Part shown: piece after piece, positions 8,766 through 18,300 of the stretch
Position numbering within the stretch: the stretch's first letter is position 1
Layout: the number at the start of each line of letters is the position of its first letter
Origin: Vallitaleaceae bacterium 9-2
Lineage (GTDB): Bacteria; Bacillota; Clostridia; Lachnospirales; Vallitaleaceae
Direction of reading: 5' to 3'
Assembly: GCA_038396585.1 (NCBI GenBank)
Contig: CP121691.1
Coordinates: 1,984,001 to 2,048,000 of the forward strand
DNA: 64,000 bases
Notes under the pieces: model-generated
Database searches by the model: none
What the model was told of the DNA's origin: nothing
The model's input: only the letters and a program-made list of their open reading frames with translations
Translations under genes and position numbers: made by a program

Positions 8766-9770
8766 CTATATTATGAAACCAACTTTTTTCTTTACTTTTC
8801 GAAGTGTCTTTTCTGCTAAATAGGATGCACGTTCACTATTGGTTCGAATGATATCATCAATATATTTTTTATCGTTCATCAATCGGTGAAATTCATCTTG
8901 GATTGGTTTTAATTCATTAATTGTTACTTCTGCAACGCTCTCTTTTAATTGTCCGTAATTTTTCCCTTCAAAAAAGGCCAATGCTTGTTCAACACTTTCA
9001 CCTGTTCCACAGCAATATAGATCAATTAAGTTTTTGACCCCCGGTTGTTCTTCACTATAATTAATAATACCTACAGAGTCAGTTACCGCTCTTTTAATCT
9101 TATTGTTTAAAACATTCGGTTCATCGAGTAAGGACAACGTTGCATTAGGATTGGCATCCGATTTTGACATTTTTGCACTTGGATCTTGTAAGCTCATAAT
9201 TCGTGCGCCAACTTTCCCAAAATATGGTTCCGGTATGGTAAACGTATCGCTAAATGTATGATTAAAGCGTTGGGCTATGTCTCTTGTTAATTCCAAGTGT
9301 TGCTTTTGATCTGCACCAATGGGGACAACATCGGCTTGAAACAGTAAAATATCTGCTGCCATCAACACCGGATATGTATATAACCCAGCATTGATATTGC
9401 TTTCATTTTTTAAGGATTTCTCCTTAAATTGCGTCATTCTATTAAGTTCTCCCATGTATGTAAAACACCCTAATATCCATGAAAGTTCTGCATGTTGACG
9501 CACGTGTGATTGGGGATAGATAATGTTTTTTACCGGATCTAATCCAGTGGCGATATATAAAGCCACCAGCTCTCGAGTGCGGTGTCTAAGTTTTGCTGGT
9601 TCTTGTCTAACGGTAATCGAATGCAAGTCAACTACACAATAAATGCTTTCATACATATCTTGCATTTGAGCCCAGTTTTTTAATGCACCATAATAATTTC
9701 CAATTGTGATGTTTCCAGATGGTTGTACACCACTAAAAATACGTTGTTTCTTTTCAACTACTTCACTCAT
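8766..9770 (-). CDS. trpS: Tryptophanyl-tRNA synthetase
   Basis: Class I synthetase that charges tRNA-Trp; 334 residues is typical. The HIGH-equivalent is PSGNITIGNYYGAL (about residues 17-30) and the second ATP motif is KMSKSD (about residue 200), both intact. Other family landmarks are VDLHSIT, GLDPVKNIIYPQS and PIGADQKQHLELTRDIA. The site AGAGGTG lies 7 bases before the ATG. No T-box was seen upstream. It heads the trpS-recO-coiled-coil gene cluster on this strand. Confidence 0.97.
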   Translation of the reverse strand: MSEVVEKKQRIFSGVQPSGNITIGNYYGALKNWAQMQDMYESIYCVVDLHSITVRQEPAKLRHRTRELVALYIATGLDPVKNIIYPQSHVRQHAELSWILGCFTYMGELNRMTQFKEKSLKNESNINAGLYTYPVLMAADILLFQADVVPIGADQKQHLELTRDIAQRFNHTFSDTFTIPEPYFGKVGARIMSLQDPSAKMSKSDANPNATLSLLDEPNVLNNKIKRAVTDSVGIINYSEEQPGVKNLIDLYCCGTGESVEQALAFFEGKNYGQLKESVAEVTINELKPIQDEFHRLMNDKKYIDDIIRTNSERASYLAEKTLRKVKKKVGFII

Positions 9771-9838
9771 TTTTGCACCTCTTTTTTATTTTCGTTCTAT
9801 CCTATAGGCTAAAGCCTTCTATAATGACAATTGAGACA

Positions 9839-9867
9839 ATTTTAGCATATAGTCTAAATACTGTAAA
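9839..9867 (-). promoter_or_regulatory. Candidate promoter for trpS
   Basis: On the minus strand TTTACA (9862-9867) and TAAAAT (9839-9844) are separated by 17 bases, about 70 bases before the trpS ATG. Five of six positions match consensus in each hexamer. Confidence 0.6.
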
Positions 9868-9895
9868 GATTCTAATTTATTTTCGCTACGTTTAA

Positions 9896-9904
9896 TGCTA
9901 TACT
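9896..9904 (+). promoter_or_regulatory. Extended -10 promoter element for the phosphoesterase gene
   Basis: TGCTATACT is an extended -10 (TGnTATACT) located 48 bases before the ATG at 9952; the -35 is poor. The same nine bases recur before the AP2-domain gene (38682-38690). Confidence 0.5.
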
Positions 9905-9951
9905 ATAAGTTGTACTATCTAAAACACGCTTAACATTTTGAAAGGATTTTT

Positions 9952-10680
9952 ATGAAAATACTTGTTGTTGCAGATGAAGAATCCACTTACCTATGGGATT
10001 ATTATGACGAAAAACTCTTTAAGGATATCGATTTGATTATCTCTGCCGGAGATCTCAAATCAAAATACCTTTCATTTTTAACAACGGTTTCCGGTCTTCC
10101 TGTATACTATGTTCCCGGAAACCATGACTATCAATATGAAACACAGCCTCCTTATGGTTGTGATAGCATTGATGATCGTATTTTTGTGCACAAAAATCTA
10201 CGTATCCTTGGACTCGGCGGTTCATTTCGATATAAGTCAGGCCTCTATCAATACTCCGAAAGAGAAATGCAGCGACGCATTCGTCATCTAAATGTTATGA
10301 TACGTCAATTTGGCGGGGTAGACATTCTCGTAACCCATGCCCCTGCTCTTGGCCATGGAGATGGAGACGATTTATGTCACCGAGGATTTGACGCATTTAA
10401 TAAATTCATTGATAAGTACGCCCCTTCGTATTTTATTCATGGACATCAACATTTGACATACTCTAGAAGTATTCAACGCCTCTCAAAAATAAAGGATACG
10501 AATGTTATTAATGGATATAATTACTATCTTTTTGAATATGAAGACAATAATAAGCAGCTTAATGAAATGAATTTCTTCCAAAAGCTGCTTAATACTATTG
10601 TCTTTTATTTTAAATATTCTAGAACGCCCATTATGAAGAATTATCGTGCCTACAAAAAACATCTCAAAAAAAATCAATAA
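9952..10680 (+). CDS. Calcineurin-like metallophosphoesterase
   Basis: A 242-residue cytoplasmic metal-dependent phosphoesterase; its substrate cannot be told from sequence. Ordered motifs: VVADEES (motif I), SAGDLKSKY (motif II), PGNHDYQ (motif III), THAP followed by HGDGDD (motif IV), and the final IHGHQH (motif V). Motif I normally reads DxH; here it is DxE (residues 8-10), so one metal ligand is replaced by glutamate. The C-terminal 60 residues are basic and outside the catalytic fold. AAAGGA precedes the ATG. Its stop overlaps the stop of the convergent ParB/BMP gene by 7 bases. Confidence 0.88.
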   Translation: MKILVVADEESTYLWDYYDEKLFKDIDLIISAGDLKSKYLSFLTTVSGLPVYYVPGNHDYQYETQPPYGCDSIDDRIFVHKNLRILGLGGSFRYKSGLYQYSEREMQRRIRHLNVMIRQFGGVDILVTHAPALGHGDGDDLCHRGFDAFNKFIDKYAPSYFIHGHQHLTYSRSIQRLSKIKDTNVINGYNYYLFEYEDNNKQLNEMNFFQKLLNTIVFYFKYSRTPIMKNYRAYKKHLKKNQ

Positions 10681-12626
10681 CGCTTTTTTACACTCATAAG
10701 TTCTAATAAGGGATGATTTTTTTCTAACGCATTAATGGATGGAATAGAACCTAATACACCATCAACAAACCAATTCATTGTTAAAATATCACTTGGATGC
10801 AGCGTCTTACCCGGGGCCAACTTTTCATTACCTTTTTGGTCAATTAGCGGCCCTCGAAATGGGTGATATTCACCTTGTATAATCATCATTTTCATAAACT
10901 CGACTGATTCACATAAAGAATATGGAATACTTGATTGAGAATAAAAAATGTCGACAACTTCTGTGTCCATTCCCCACCAATAGTTGATAGCCTTATCTGT
11001 AATTCCCATCGTACTGGAAAGCCGGTTATAGGAACCATTCATAATATTTCGAACGATTTTTTCATAGAATTCTCCCCAGTTCCACATCGGCGTCGCCAAA
11101 TAATTTCTACGTTCACTTTGTGATTCTTCATCAACAAAATAGATCCCAGAATTGTTAAGCTTTGATGTTGATTTTGACGATTCCTGATGCGAGATGATGT
11201 CGACGCCCATATCCATTAACTGTCGATTAATATCATAGGTTTCTTCCGAAAAGTCCGTCTTATAATTAGTAACCCATTTCACTTGGACGCTCGCGTAAGG
11301 ATTGACAAAACGCGCCCCCAATGTAAACGCATTAATGCTACTAATCACTTCCGGTATTGGATACGTGACAACATAACCCAAATTATTGGTTTTTGTCATT
11401 GCTCCGGCAATCATTCCCACCAAAAAATTCGGTTCATAAAAACGCCCAAAATACGTTCGTACATTTTTTGAAGAAAAATTTTCCGAACAATTTAAGAACT
11501 TAATATTACGGTATTCAACGGCCGCTTTTAGCGTTTGATTAATAAAGGTCGGACTCGTCGTAAAGATCACATCAAACCCTTCATCAGCCGCTTTTTTGAT
11601 ATATTCATATGCACTCTCATCTTCGGGCACATCATTAAATGCCTTTGTTTCAATCTGTCCCTTAAAGACATCTTCTAGATGTAGACGTCCGATTTCATGG
11701 CCATAAGTCCACACCGATTTTTCAGAAGATTTTGAATGTATAAATGCAATACGTATATCCTTCATTGTTGATGCAAAATTAGTTAGTCCATCTAAAAATG
11801 AACGCTTCTCAACACCATCTGAGTCAATTTCAAGTGCAACCTGCTCTTCATTGGAAAGAAGCTCAAGTTCCGTCCAAATATTTTTCAAATCTTTTTGAAC
11901 GTCTTCTGCCCCTTTGCTCTCAATCTCTGGATATATCTCTAAATACTTGACCAACGCATCGGCTGTTGTAATTTCTAAATTATTGCCGCCTAGGTCATGA
12001 TATATTTTGCGAAAACGATAGTAGATGGACTCAAACGCACTTAATCTCTTAATCCATTTATGACGTACAAGTAATGTGTATAATTGATTAAACCCATCTT
12101 TTTTTGACATCCACAAATAGTTTATTTTTGTTTTTTTATAGAACTCTAAAAACTCATAATAAATCACTATGGTTTCATCTTCCGGATCATATTTAGGTAT
12201 AATTCGCGTCACATCTGCCGTAATTAATACTGCATCATAATATTTTAAGACAGACACACGTTTATTGCCTTCTTCAACATAAAACCAATTCAAATATTCG
12301 TATACCTTGATTGCATCACGAATCCCCTCGTTTAAATGTGCTTCGCATAGATTAGTCCATTTCGAACCAAATTCTGTTTTTCTTAATAGCAAAGGCATAA
12401 AATTAGGTGCAAATGAGGATGCGCGTCCAATTGTTTTTGTTCCTTTTATTTTACGTATCGGAATTTCCATCGTTCCAAGATAAACCTCAGAGACCACAGA
12501 TTCCTTTGCTGTTATTGTATCTAATGCCGGTAAGTATGGATTTTTACCACTAAACTTATGGCTGTTATACTCTTTTAACCCTTTTTTTCTTGCATTTTCA
12601 TACAAGTTCAGAATCTCTTCACGCAT
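10674..12626 (-). CDS. Fusion of a ParB/sulfiredoxin-like domain with a BMP (PnrA-type) ligand-binding domain
   Basis: A 650-residue protein without signal peptide or lipobox. Residues about 45-140 resemble the ParB/Srx fold: EIPIRKIKGTKTIGRA, then VEEGNKRVSVLKYYDA near residues 117-132, matching the conserved GxxR..A.....G segment of ParB-type proteins. Residues about 285-610 resemble the basic membrane protein/PnrA nucleoside-binding family: IRIAFIHSKSSEKSVWTYG, GFDVIFTTSPTFI, FGRFYEPNFLVGMIAGAMTK and GYVVTYPIPEV. PnrA proteins are normally secreted lipoproteins of ABC importers; this one appears cytoplasmic, with no transporter genes near. Start: AAAGGA lies 7 bases before the ATG at 12626; the upstream ATG at 12662 overlaps a TATAAT and is rejected. 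Function unknown; a nucleoside-like ligand sensor is a guess. Confidence 0.82.
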   Translation of the reverse strand: MREEILNLYENARKKGLKEYNSHKFSGKNPYLPALDTITAKESVVSEVYLGTMEIPIRKIKGTKTIGRASSFAPNFMPLLLRKTEFGSKWTNLCEAHLNEGIRDAIKVYEYLNWFYVEEGNKRVSVLKYYDAVLITADVTRIIPKYDPEDETIVIYYEFLEFYKKTKINYLWMSKKDGFNQLYTLLVRHKWIKRLSAFESIYYRFRKIYHDLGGNNLEITTADALVKYLEIYPEIESKGAEDVQKDLKNIWTELELLSNEEQVALEIDSDGVEKRSFLDGLTNFASTMKDIRIAFIHSKSSEKSVWTYGHEIGRLHLEDVFKGQIETKAFNDVPEDESAYEYIKKAADEGFDVIFTTSPTFINQTLKAAVEYRNIKFLNCSENFSSKNVRTYFGRFYEPNFLVGMIAGAMTKTNNLGYVVTYPIPEVISSINAFTLGARFVNPYASVQVKWVTNYKTDFSEETYDINRQLMDMGVDIISHQESSKSTSKLNNSGIYFVDEESQSERRNYLATPMWNWGEFYEKIVRNIMNGSYNRLSSTMGITDKAINYWWGMDTEVVDIFYSQSSIPYSLCESVEFMKMMIIQGEYHPFRGPLIDQKGNEKLAPGKTLHPSDILTMNWFVDGVLGSIPSINALEKNHPLLELMSVKKRY

Positions 12627-12660
12627 CGTATAATCCTTTCCAAAAAAATATTCTCTTTTC

Positions 12661-12666
12661 ATTATA
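12661..12666 (-). promoter_or_regulatory. -10 element of the ParB/BMP fusion gene
   Basis: A perfect TATAAT on the minus strand 35 bases before the chosen start; the -35 region is poor (TTTTAA at 17 bases). It overlaps an alternative ATG and so helps decide the start. Confidence 0.45.
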
Positions 12667-12745
12667 CTCTATTTCAACCGTTATTAAAAGGATGGATAGA
12701 CAACTCTCCTAAAATATGATTAAATAATAGGAAGGAGGAATGACA

Positions 12746-13222
12746 ATGAATAAAATACCAAGTTTTACTGTAAATCACTTGATTTTAGAACCAGGCGTTT
12801 ACGTCTCAAGAATAGATCAGCTCGACCAACACTATATTACCACCTATGATTTGAGGATGAAAAAGCCAAACGCCGAACCTGTTATAAACACTGGTGAACT
12901 TCATACTCTTGAACATTTGGGTGCTACTTTTTTACGCAATCATCCACAATTTAAAGAAGAAGTCATCTACTTTGGTCCTATGGGCTGTCGAACAGGCTAT
13001 TATCTTATTTTAAAAGGTGAACGTTCTTCAAATGAAATTGTTCCCCTGCTTATTGATCTCTATCAATTTATGGCTGATTTTGACGGAGAGGTTCCCGGTG
13101 CCAGTGCAAAAGACTGTGGCAACTATCATGATATGAATCTTCCCATGGCAAGATATGAAGCAAAAGCTTATCTTCATGTTTTAAAACATATCACCAGCAA
13201 GCAACTAAGCTATCAAGAATAA
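12746..13222 (+). CDS. luxS: S-ribosylhomocysteine lyase LuxS
   Basis: Cleaves S-ribosylhomocysteine to homocysteine and DPD, the precursor of autoinducer-2, in the activated methyl cycle. With 158 residues it has all key residues: metal ligands His53 and His57 in ELHTLEHL, Cys123 in DCGNYHDMN, the catalytic Glu56, and Cys80 in GPMGCRTGYY. Start: the AAGGAGG site at 12732-12738 ends one base before an in-frame ATG at 12740, too close, but 7 bases before the ATG at 12746, which I chose. No pfs (SAH nucleosidase) gene is adjacent. Its 3' end overlaps the convergent TraX-like gene by 18 bases. Confidence 0.97.
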   Translation: MNKIPSFTVNHLILEPGVYVSRIDQLDQHYITTYDLRMKKPNAEPVINTGELHTLEHLGATFLRNHPQFKEEVIYFGPMGCRTGYYLILKGERSSNEIVPLLIDLYQFMADFDGEVPGASAKDCGNYHDMNLPMARYEAKAYLHVLKHITSKQLSYQE

Positions 13223-13873
13223 TTTAATTAAATACAAGAGAGCTAAGTGGAAGGGATAAATCAAATAAAATACGTATTTGATGCCCTTCCCTTTTTTTCC
13301 ATTATACATAAATACAAAGATTGCGCTTAACCCCGCATAAATCTCTAGGACAACTGTCGCTCCCGCTAATAAGTTAAGTCCTGCCAACAACACATTCATT
13401 GTAATAATCACAATGGCCTTGCCTTTTAACGTCTTGGTTTGATATAGGATAAAAATCAGCAATACACCAAACAATCCATAATCTGTTCTTAATACATCCG
13501 CCAAAAGCGCCAATAAATAGACGCCTCCAATGCTTAACCAGCGGTGCCGCTCGTGCCATGTTTCATAAATCCACAAACATAGCAAACCAATAAGGAGTGT
13601 AAAGAATATATTTTGATGGGACAAATCCCAAGGGTTGTTATAAAAAGCTAAATTAAAGGGAATCTCTGATACAAGTGCAAAAACACCTAAACGCAGTGCA
13701 TATTTTTTCTTGTCATGTGTATGCGAAAAACCTTCGGTAAGTAAAAACGCAAAAATCGGAAACGCTATACGTCCAATGATGCGAAAAAGAACATATTCTT
13801 TAAAAAGCACTGCGCCTACATGGTCAATGATCATTGTAATAATTGCAATCCACTTTAACTGGTTACTTGTCAT
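13205..13873 (-). CDS. TraX family membrane protein
   Basis: A 222-residue polytopic membrane protein with about seven hydrophobic segments. The N-terminus (LKWIAIITMIIDHVGAVLF, then RIIGRIAFPIFAFLLTEGF and a conserved HT.....YALRL) matches the TraX family. F-plasmid TraX N-acetylates pilin; chromosomal clostridial copies have no known substrate and may be acyltransferases. The ATG lies one base beyond the stop of the upstream chemoreceptor gene, whose last codons contain the AAGGAG site, so translation is coupled. No plasmid or transfer genes are nearby. Confidence 0.88.
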   Translation of the reverse strand: MTSNQLKWIAIITMIIDHVGAVLFKEYVLFRIIGRIAFPIFAFLLTEGFSHTHDKKKYALRLGVFALVSEIPFNLAFYNNPWDLSHQNIFFTLLIGLLCLWIYETWHERHRWLSIGGVYLLALLADVLRTDYGLFGVLLIFILYQTKTLKGKAIVIITMNVLLAGLNLLAGATVVLEIYAGLSAIFVFMYNGKKGKGIKYVFYLIYPFHLALLYLIKLFLIA

Positions 13874-13874
13874 C

Positions 13875-15212
13875 TTATTCTCCTTTTGCTTTTAAAGCTC
13901 TACGATGAAGGCGTTTAATGTCTCCTAGATACTTAACCACATCCGCTGATGCTTGGTCCATCTCTTCTAACAATTCATTTGCTCTATCTTTATTGCCCTG
14001 ATTGTATGCTTGCACCGCTTCCTTTGCATGTTTATGTAATTGTTCATGAGGCTTTTCCAATGCACTGATTTTTTTACAGATATCTTGATTTTCCACTTCG
14101 GCATGATCACACCATTGTCCCAAACGGCACGTATGATGCGTCCCTATCTCTGATGCATCAAGTGATTCATAGCCCAAAATCATATTATATACTCTCCATT
14201 TCCATAACAAATGATCACTAATACACACTTCTAGTTGTGTAATAAGATCAAGTTGTGGTTGAGTTTTTAAAATATCGGTTCGAATATCATCAATAACTTT
14301 TGAAACCGCATGAAAAGCCATGCCTGTTTTATCGGTCTCTGTATGAATTACTTTTGTTTTTTCATTAACAAGCATGATCGCACTAGACATTTCTTGGGAC
14401 GCAGCTGTCTCTTCTTGTATATTGGCACTTATCTCCATAAATGTCTGACTAATATGATGCAGTCCATCTTTCATCTTTTCCATTCCAGAAAATGCTTTTT
14501 CCATTTGTTGCTTACTTTTTGAAAAAGAAGCATTTGATTCTTCAAGTGCATCATCTGTATTTTGAATTTCATGCGTTAGGTTGTTGACAACTTGCCGAAT
14601 AAAATCAACTTGTTCTTTTGTATTTTCTGCTAGTTTTTTTATTTCTTCAGCTACGACTGCAAATCCTCTACCGCTTTCTCCAGCACGGGCCGCTTCAATA
14701 GATGCATTGAGCGCAAGTAAATTCGTCTGATCAGCGACCCCTTTAATAATCGCAACCATTTCATTGATTTTTTCTGCTTCAGTATTAACGCGATTCATAA
14801 TTCCTTGAATATTTTTTGATTGTTCAAACGTCTCTTCAATTTGAACAAACGATTGATTAATTAAGTCTAAAGAATGATTAGACAGTTCCAAGGTATGATT
14901 TGTCTCTTCGGATGAGCGTTGTATAAAGTTAGAAATACCTTCAACCGTTGCTGTCATCTCTTCACTTGTGGTTGCAATACTATCAACCATCTCTGATTGC
15001 TGTCGAACATCTATTAACATATCCTTTACATAATCAAGTTCTGTGACATATTTTAGTAAACTATTGACTTGTTTTAAATATTCAACGGTTCTGTCTTTTT
15101 TTATGTCTTTCTTTACATCTTGATTAAGTAGCTCTTCTTGTAAGTTCAAAGGTAATTGTGTTTTACTTTCATTAAGCTCCAATGAGTTGCTTTTTCTTTT
15201 TTTCCAAAACAT
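13875..15212 (-). CDS. Soluble methyl-accepting chemotaxis protein with C-terminal zinc-binding (CZB) domain
   Basis: A 445-residue chemoreceptor without membrane segments. The middle contains the conserved kinase-control hairpin ([20 protein letters not shown], then [20 protein letters not shown]). The last 120 residues form a CZB domain: an early His in DHLLWKWRV, then [11 protein letters not shown], then [10 protein letters not shown], giving the His/Cys/His/His zinc set. CZB receptors sense zinc or zinc-liganding oxidants such as hypochlorous acid. Start: GGAGGTAGAAGT lies just before the ATG at 15212; an in-frame start 10 codons upstream (15242) overlaps that site and is rejected. Coupled to the TraX-like gene. 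Confidence 0.93.
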   Translation of the reverse strand: MFWKKRKSNSLELNESKTQLPLNLQEELLNQDVKKDIKKDRTVEYLKQVNSLLKYVTELDYVKDMLIDVRQQSEMVDSIATTSEEMTATVEGISNFIQRSSEETNHTLELSNHSLDLINQSFVQIEETFEQSKNIQGIMNRVNTEAEKINEMVAIIKGVADQTNLLALNASIEAARAGESGRGFAVVAEEIKKLAENTKEQVDFIRQVVNNLTHEIQNTDDALEESNASFSKSKQQMEKAFSGMEKMKDGLHHISQTFMEISANIQEETAASQEMSSAIMLVNEKTKVIHTETDKTGMAFHAVSKVIDDIRTDILKTQPQLDLITQLEVCISDHLLWKWRVYNMILGYESLDASEIGTHHTCRLGQWCDHAEVENQDICKKISALEKPHEQLHKHAKEAVQAYNQGNKDRANELLEEMDQASADVVKYLGDIKRLHRRALKAKGE

Positions 15213-15263
15213 ACTTCTACCTCCTTCATATTTTAATTGCATTTTATCATATAGGTAGACAAA

Positions 15264-15296
15264 AAAGAAGCTTTTTCAAAATGAAAAAGCTTCTTT
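15264..15296 (-). terminator. Rho-independent terminator of purL
   Basis: A 15-bp perfect stem (15264-15278 with 15282-15296, loop of 3) lies 15 bases after the purL stop and, on the minus strand, ends in a T-run. It separates purL from the chemoreceptor gene. Confidence 0.88.
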
Positions 15297-15310
15297 GAAG
15301 AATGTATCTA

Positions 15311-18300
15311 TTATAGAAAATACTGTACGCCTGACTTAAAGAGTTGTTGATCTTGTTTTCCATAAATATTTTTGGCAACATGTTGACCAATACGTTCAGA
15401 ATGTCCCATTTTTCCTAAGACACGCCCGTCTAAACTCATTATTCCTTCAATCGCATACATTGAACCATTTGGATTATCTATAGGGTTCATCGTTGCTTGT
15501 CCTTCTTCATTGACGTAAGTTGTAACCACCTGACCATTTTGGAAAAGTTCCTTAATGACGGCATCGCTGGCTACAAATCTACCTTCCCCATGAGATAAGG
15601 GAATATGATGAATATCTCCCGGAGTAACATTTTGCAACCAAGGTGATTGATTGGACATGATTTTAGTCCTTGCCATCTTGGATATATGTCGTCCGATAGT
15701 ATTATAGGTTAATGTTGGCGCATCCGCCGTCAACTCTCGAATGTCACCATACGGAACTAAGCCTAACTTTATAAGTGCTTGGAAGCCGTTACAAATACCT
15801 AGCATTAGACCATCACGTTGATTAAGCAAGTCCATTACCGCTTCTGAAACCGCTTCGTTTCTAAAGACTGTTGCAATAAACTTCCCTGAACCATCCGGCT
15901 CGTCTCCCGCACTAAATCCACCTGGAATCATGATCATCTGACTCGATCGAATCGCTTGAACAAACTCTTGAACTGATTGCTTTACCATCGATGGCGTCAA
16001 GTTTCTAAAAACAACTTCTTCAACATCTGCCCCTGCTTTTTCAAAAGCTCTACGTGTGTCATATTCACAGTTAGTTCCTGGAAAAACCGGAACAAAAACT
16101 TTAGGTTTTGCTACTTTATGTTTGCATATATATATTGAGGAAGCCGATGTCAACTGATCAGAAGTCTTACCTTGGCTGTCTTCAACTGTCGGAAATACAT
16201 CTTCAAGAACTTCTTCCCAATGCCCTTGCAATTCATCAATAGGTATACTTGTTTGCTTATATGTAATCTTAGGCAGTACGGATGTACGCCCTAATTTTAT
16301 TGCTGTACTTGGAAGCTTATAATCACTCATTGGATTTTTAAGTTCTAGTATAATGGAGCCATAAGAAGAGGCAAATATTTTCTCATCCTCAAGGGCTTCA
16401 AAGGTAAAACCTATTCGGTTACCAAATCCCATTTTCACGACTGCTTCTGCGGCTCCAAACTGACCTACACTATTTGCAGATAATATTGTTCCGCTATTAA
16501 TCGCATCAAAAATCCATGTATAATTAGATTTTAATACATCAATGACCGGAAGGTCATGGGCATCTCTTGGTAATTCAACCATAACAACATCATGATCGCC
16601 CGCTTTAAACTCATTAGAGACAACTGTTGTTACATCCACAACATCCACTGCAAAAGAAACCAAAGTCGCCGGAACATCAATATCATGGAATGTTCCTGAC
16701 ATAGAGTCCTTGCCGCCAATAGATGCAAGTTTTAGTTGTTCTTGAATATAATATGCTCCCAGTAATGCAGATAATGGCTCTCCCCATCGCTTAGGGTCGT
16801 TACCTAATCGCTTAAAGTATTCTTGGAATGTAAAGCGCATCTTTTTATAATCTGCCCCTACAGCCACGCCTTTTGCGATGGAATCAACCACTGCATAAAC
16901 CGCTCCATGATATGGGCTCCAGCTAGACAAATATGGATTGTAGCCATAACTCATCACCGTTCCTGTTGTGGTTTCTCCATGAAGCACTGGAATTTTTGCA
17001 ACCATGGCTTCCATAGGGGTTGTTTGATATTTCCCACCAAAAGGCATAAATACAGACCCTGCACCAATTGATGAGTCAAAGTGTTCTATTAACCCTTTTT
17101 GAGAGCAACTATTTAAATCTGCTACCGCACGAACAAAACTTTCCTTATACCCTTGTTGCTGAGTAAGCGTTTTAACCTGTTCACGTTCTTGTTCAAAATA
17201 GCTTTGGGCATCTGGTGCTGATACATAGGCTTTCATCTCAACTAAAGCTCCGTTTGTATCGAGAAAATCTCTACGAATATTGACAATCTCTTGACCTTTC
17301 CATGTCATAATCAAACGTTTTTCTTCGGTAACCGTTGCCACATGCGTTGCTTCTAAATTTTCTTTTTCAACAAGTTCAATAAATTTTTGCTTATCTTTAG
17401 GATCAATCACCACCGCCATACGCTCTTGGGATTCAGAGATTGCCAGTTCTGTTCCGTCTAAGCCATCATATTTTTTGGGGACAACATCCAAATCAATAAT
17501 AAGTCCATCGGCGAGTTCACCAATAGCCACAGAAATACCACCTGCACCAAAATCATTACATTTTTTTATCATTTGACTTACGGTTTCATTTCTAAATAAT
17601 CGCTGTATTTTTCGTTCGGTTGGCGGATTACCTTTTTGTACTTCTGCACCACATGTGTGGATTGATTCTGCTGTATGCTCCTTAGATGAGCCTGTCGCAC
17701 CTCCACAACCATCACGTCCTGTGCGACCACCAAGTAAGATAATATAATCGCCTGGATCAGAGGTTTCACGAATAACGTTTTTCTTAGGTGCTGCTGCAAT
17801 AACCGCACCTATTTCCATACGTTTTGCCACATAATTTGGATGATAAATTTCACGAACCAATCCGGTCGCCAATCCAATTTGGTTTCCATATGAACTGTAT
17901 CCATGCGCACTTTTTGTTACGATTTTGCGTTGTGGTAATTTTCCTTCCATCGTCTGACTAATCGCCACCCTTGGATCAGCGGCCCCTGTCACACGCATGG
18001 CTTGATATACATATGAACGTCCAGATAACGGGTCGCGAATCGCCCCACCTAGACAAGTTGCAGCTCCACCAAAAGGTTCGATTTCTGTTGGATGGTTGTG
18101 TGTTTCATTTTTGAACATCACCAACCACTCTTCGTTCTTTCCGTCAACATCCACATCCACCATTATACTACATGCGTTAATCTCATCAGATACTTCCAAG
18201 TCATCAAGATGACCTTCTCTACGCATTTTTTTCATCGCCATTAAGGCGATATCCATGAGACATATGGGTTTTTCATTTAACCGTTCTCCATATATCGCTT

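Noticed and set aside
17578-17808. Frame in a second reading frame of purL
   Set aside because: Inside the well-supported purL domain; no sign of frameshift or dual coding.
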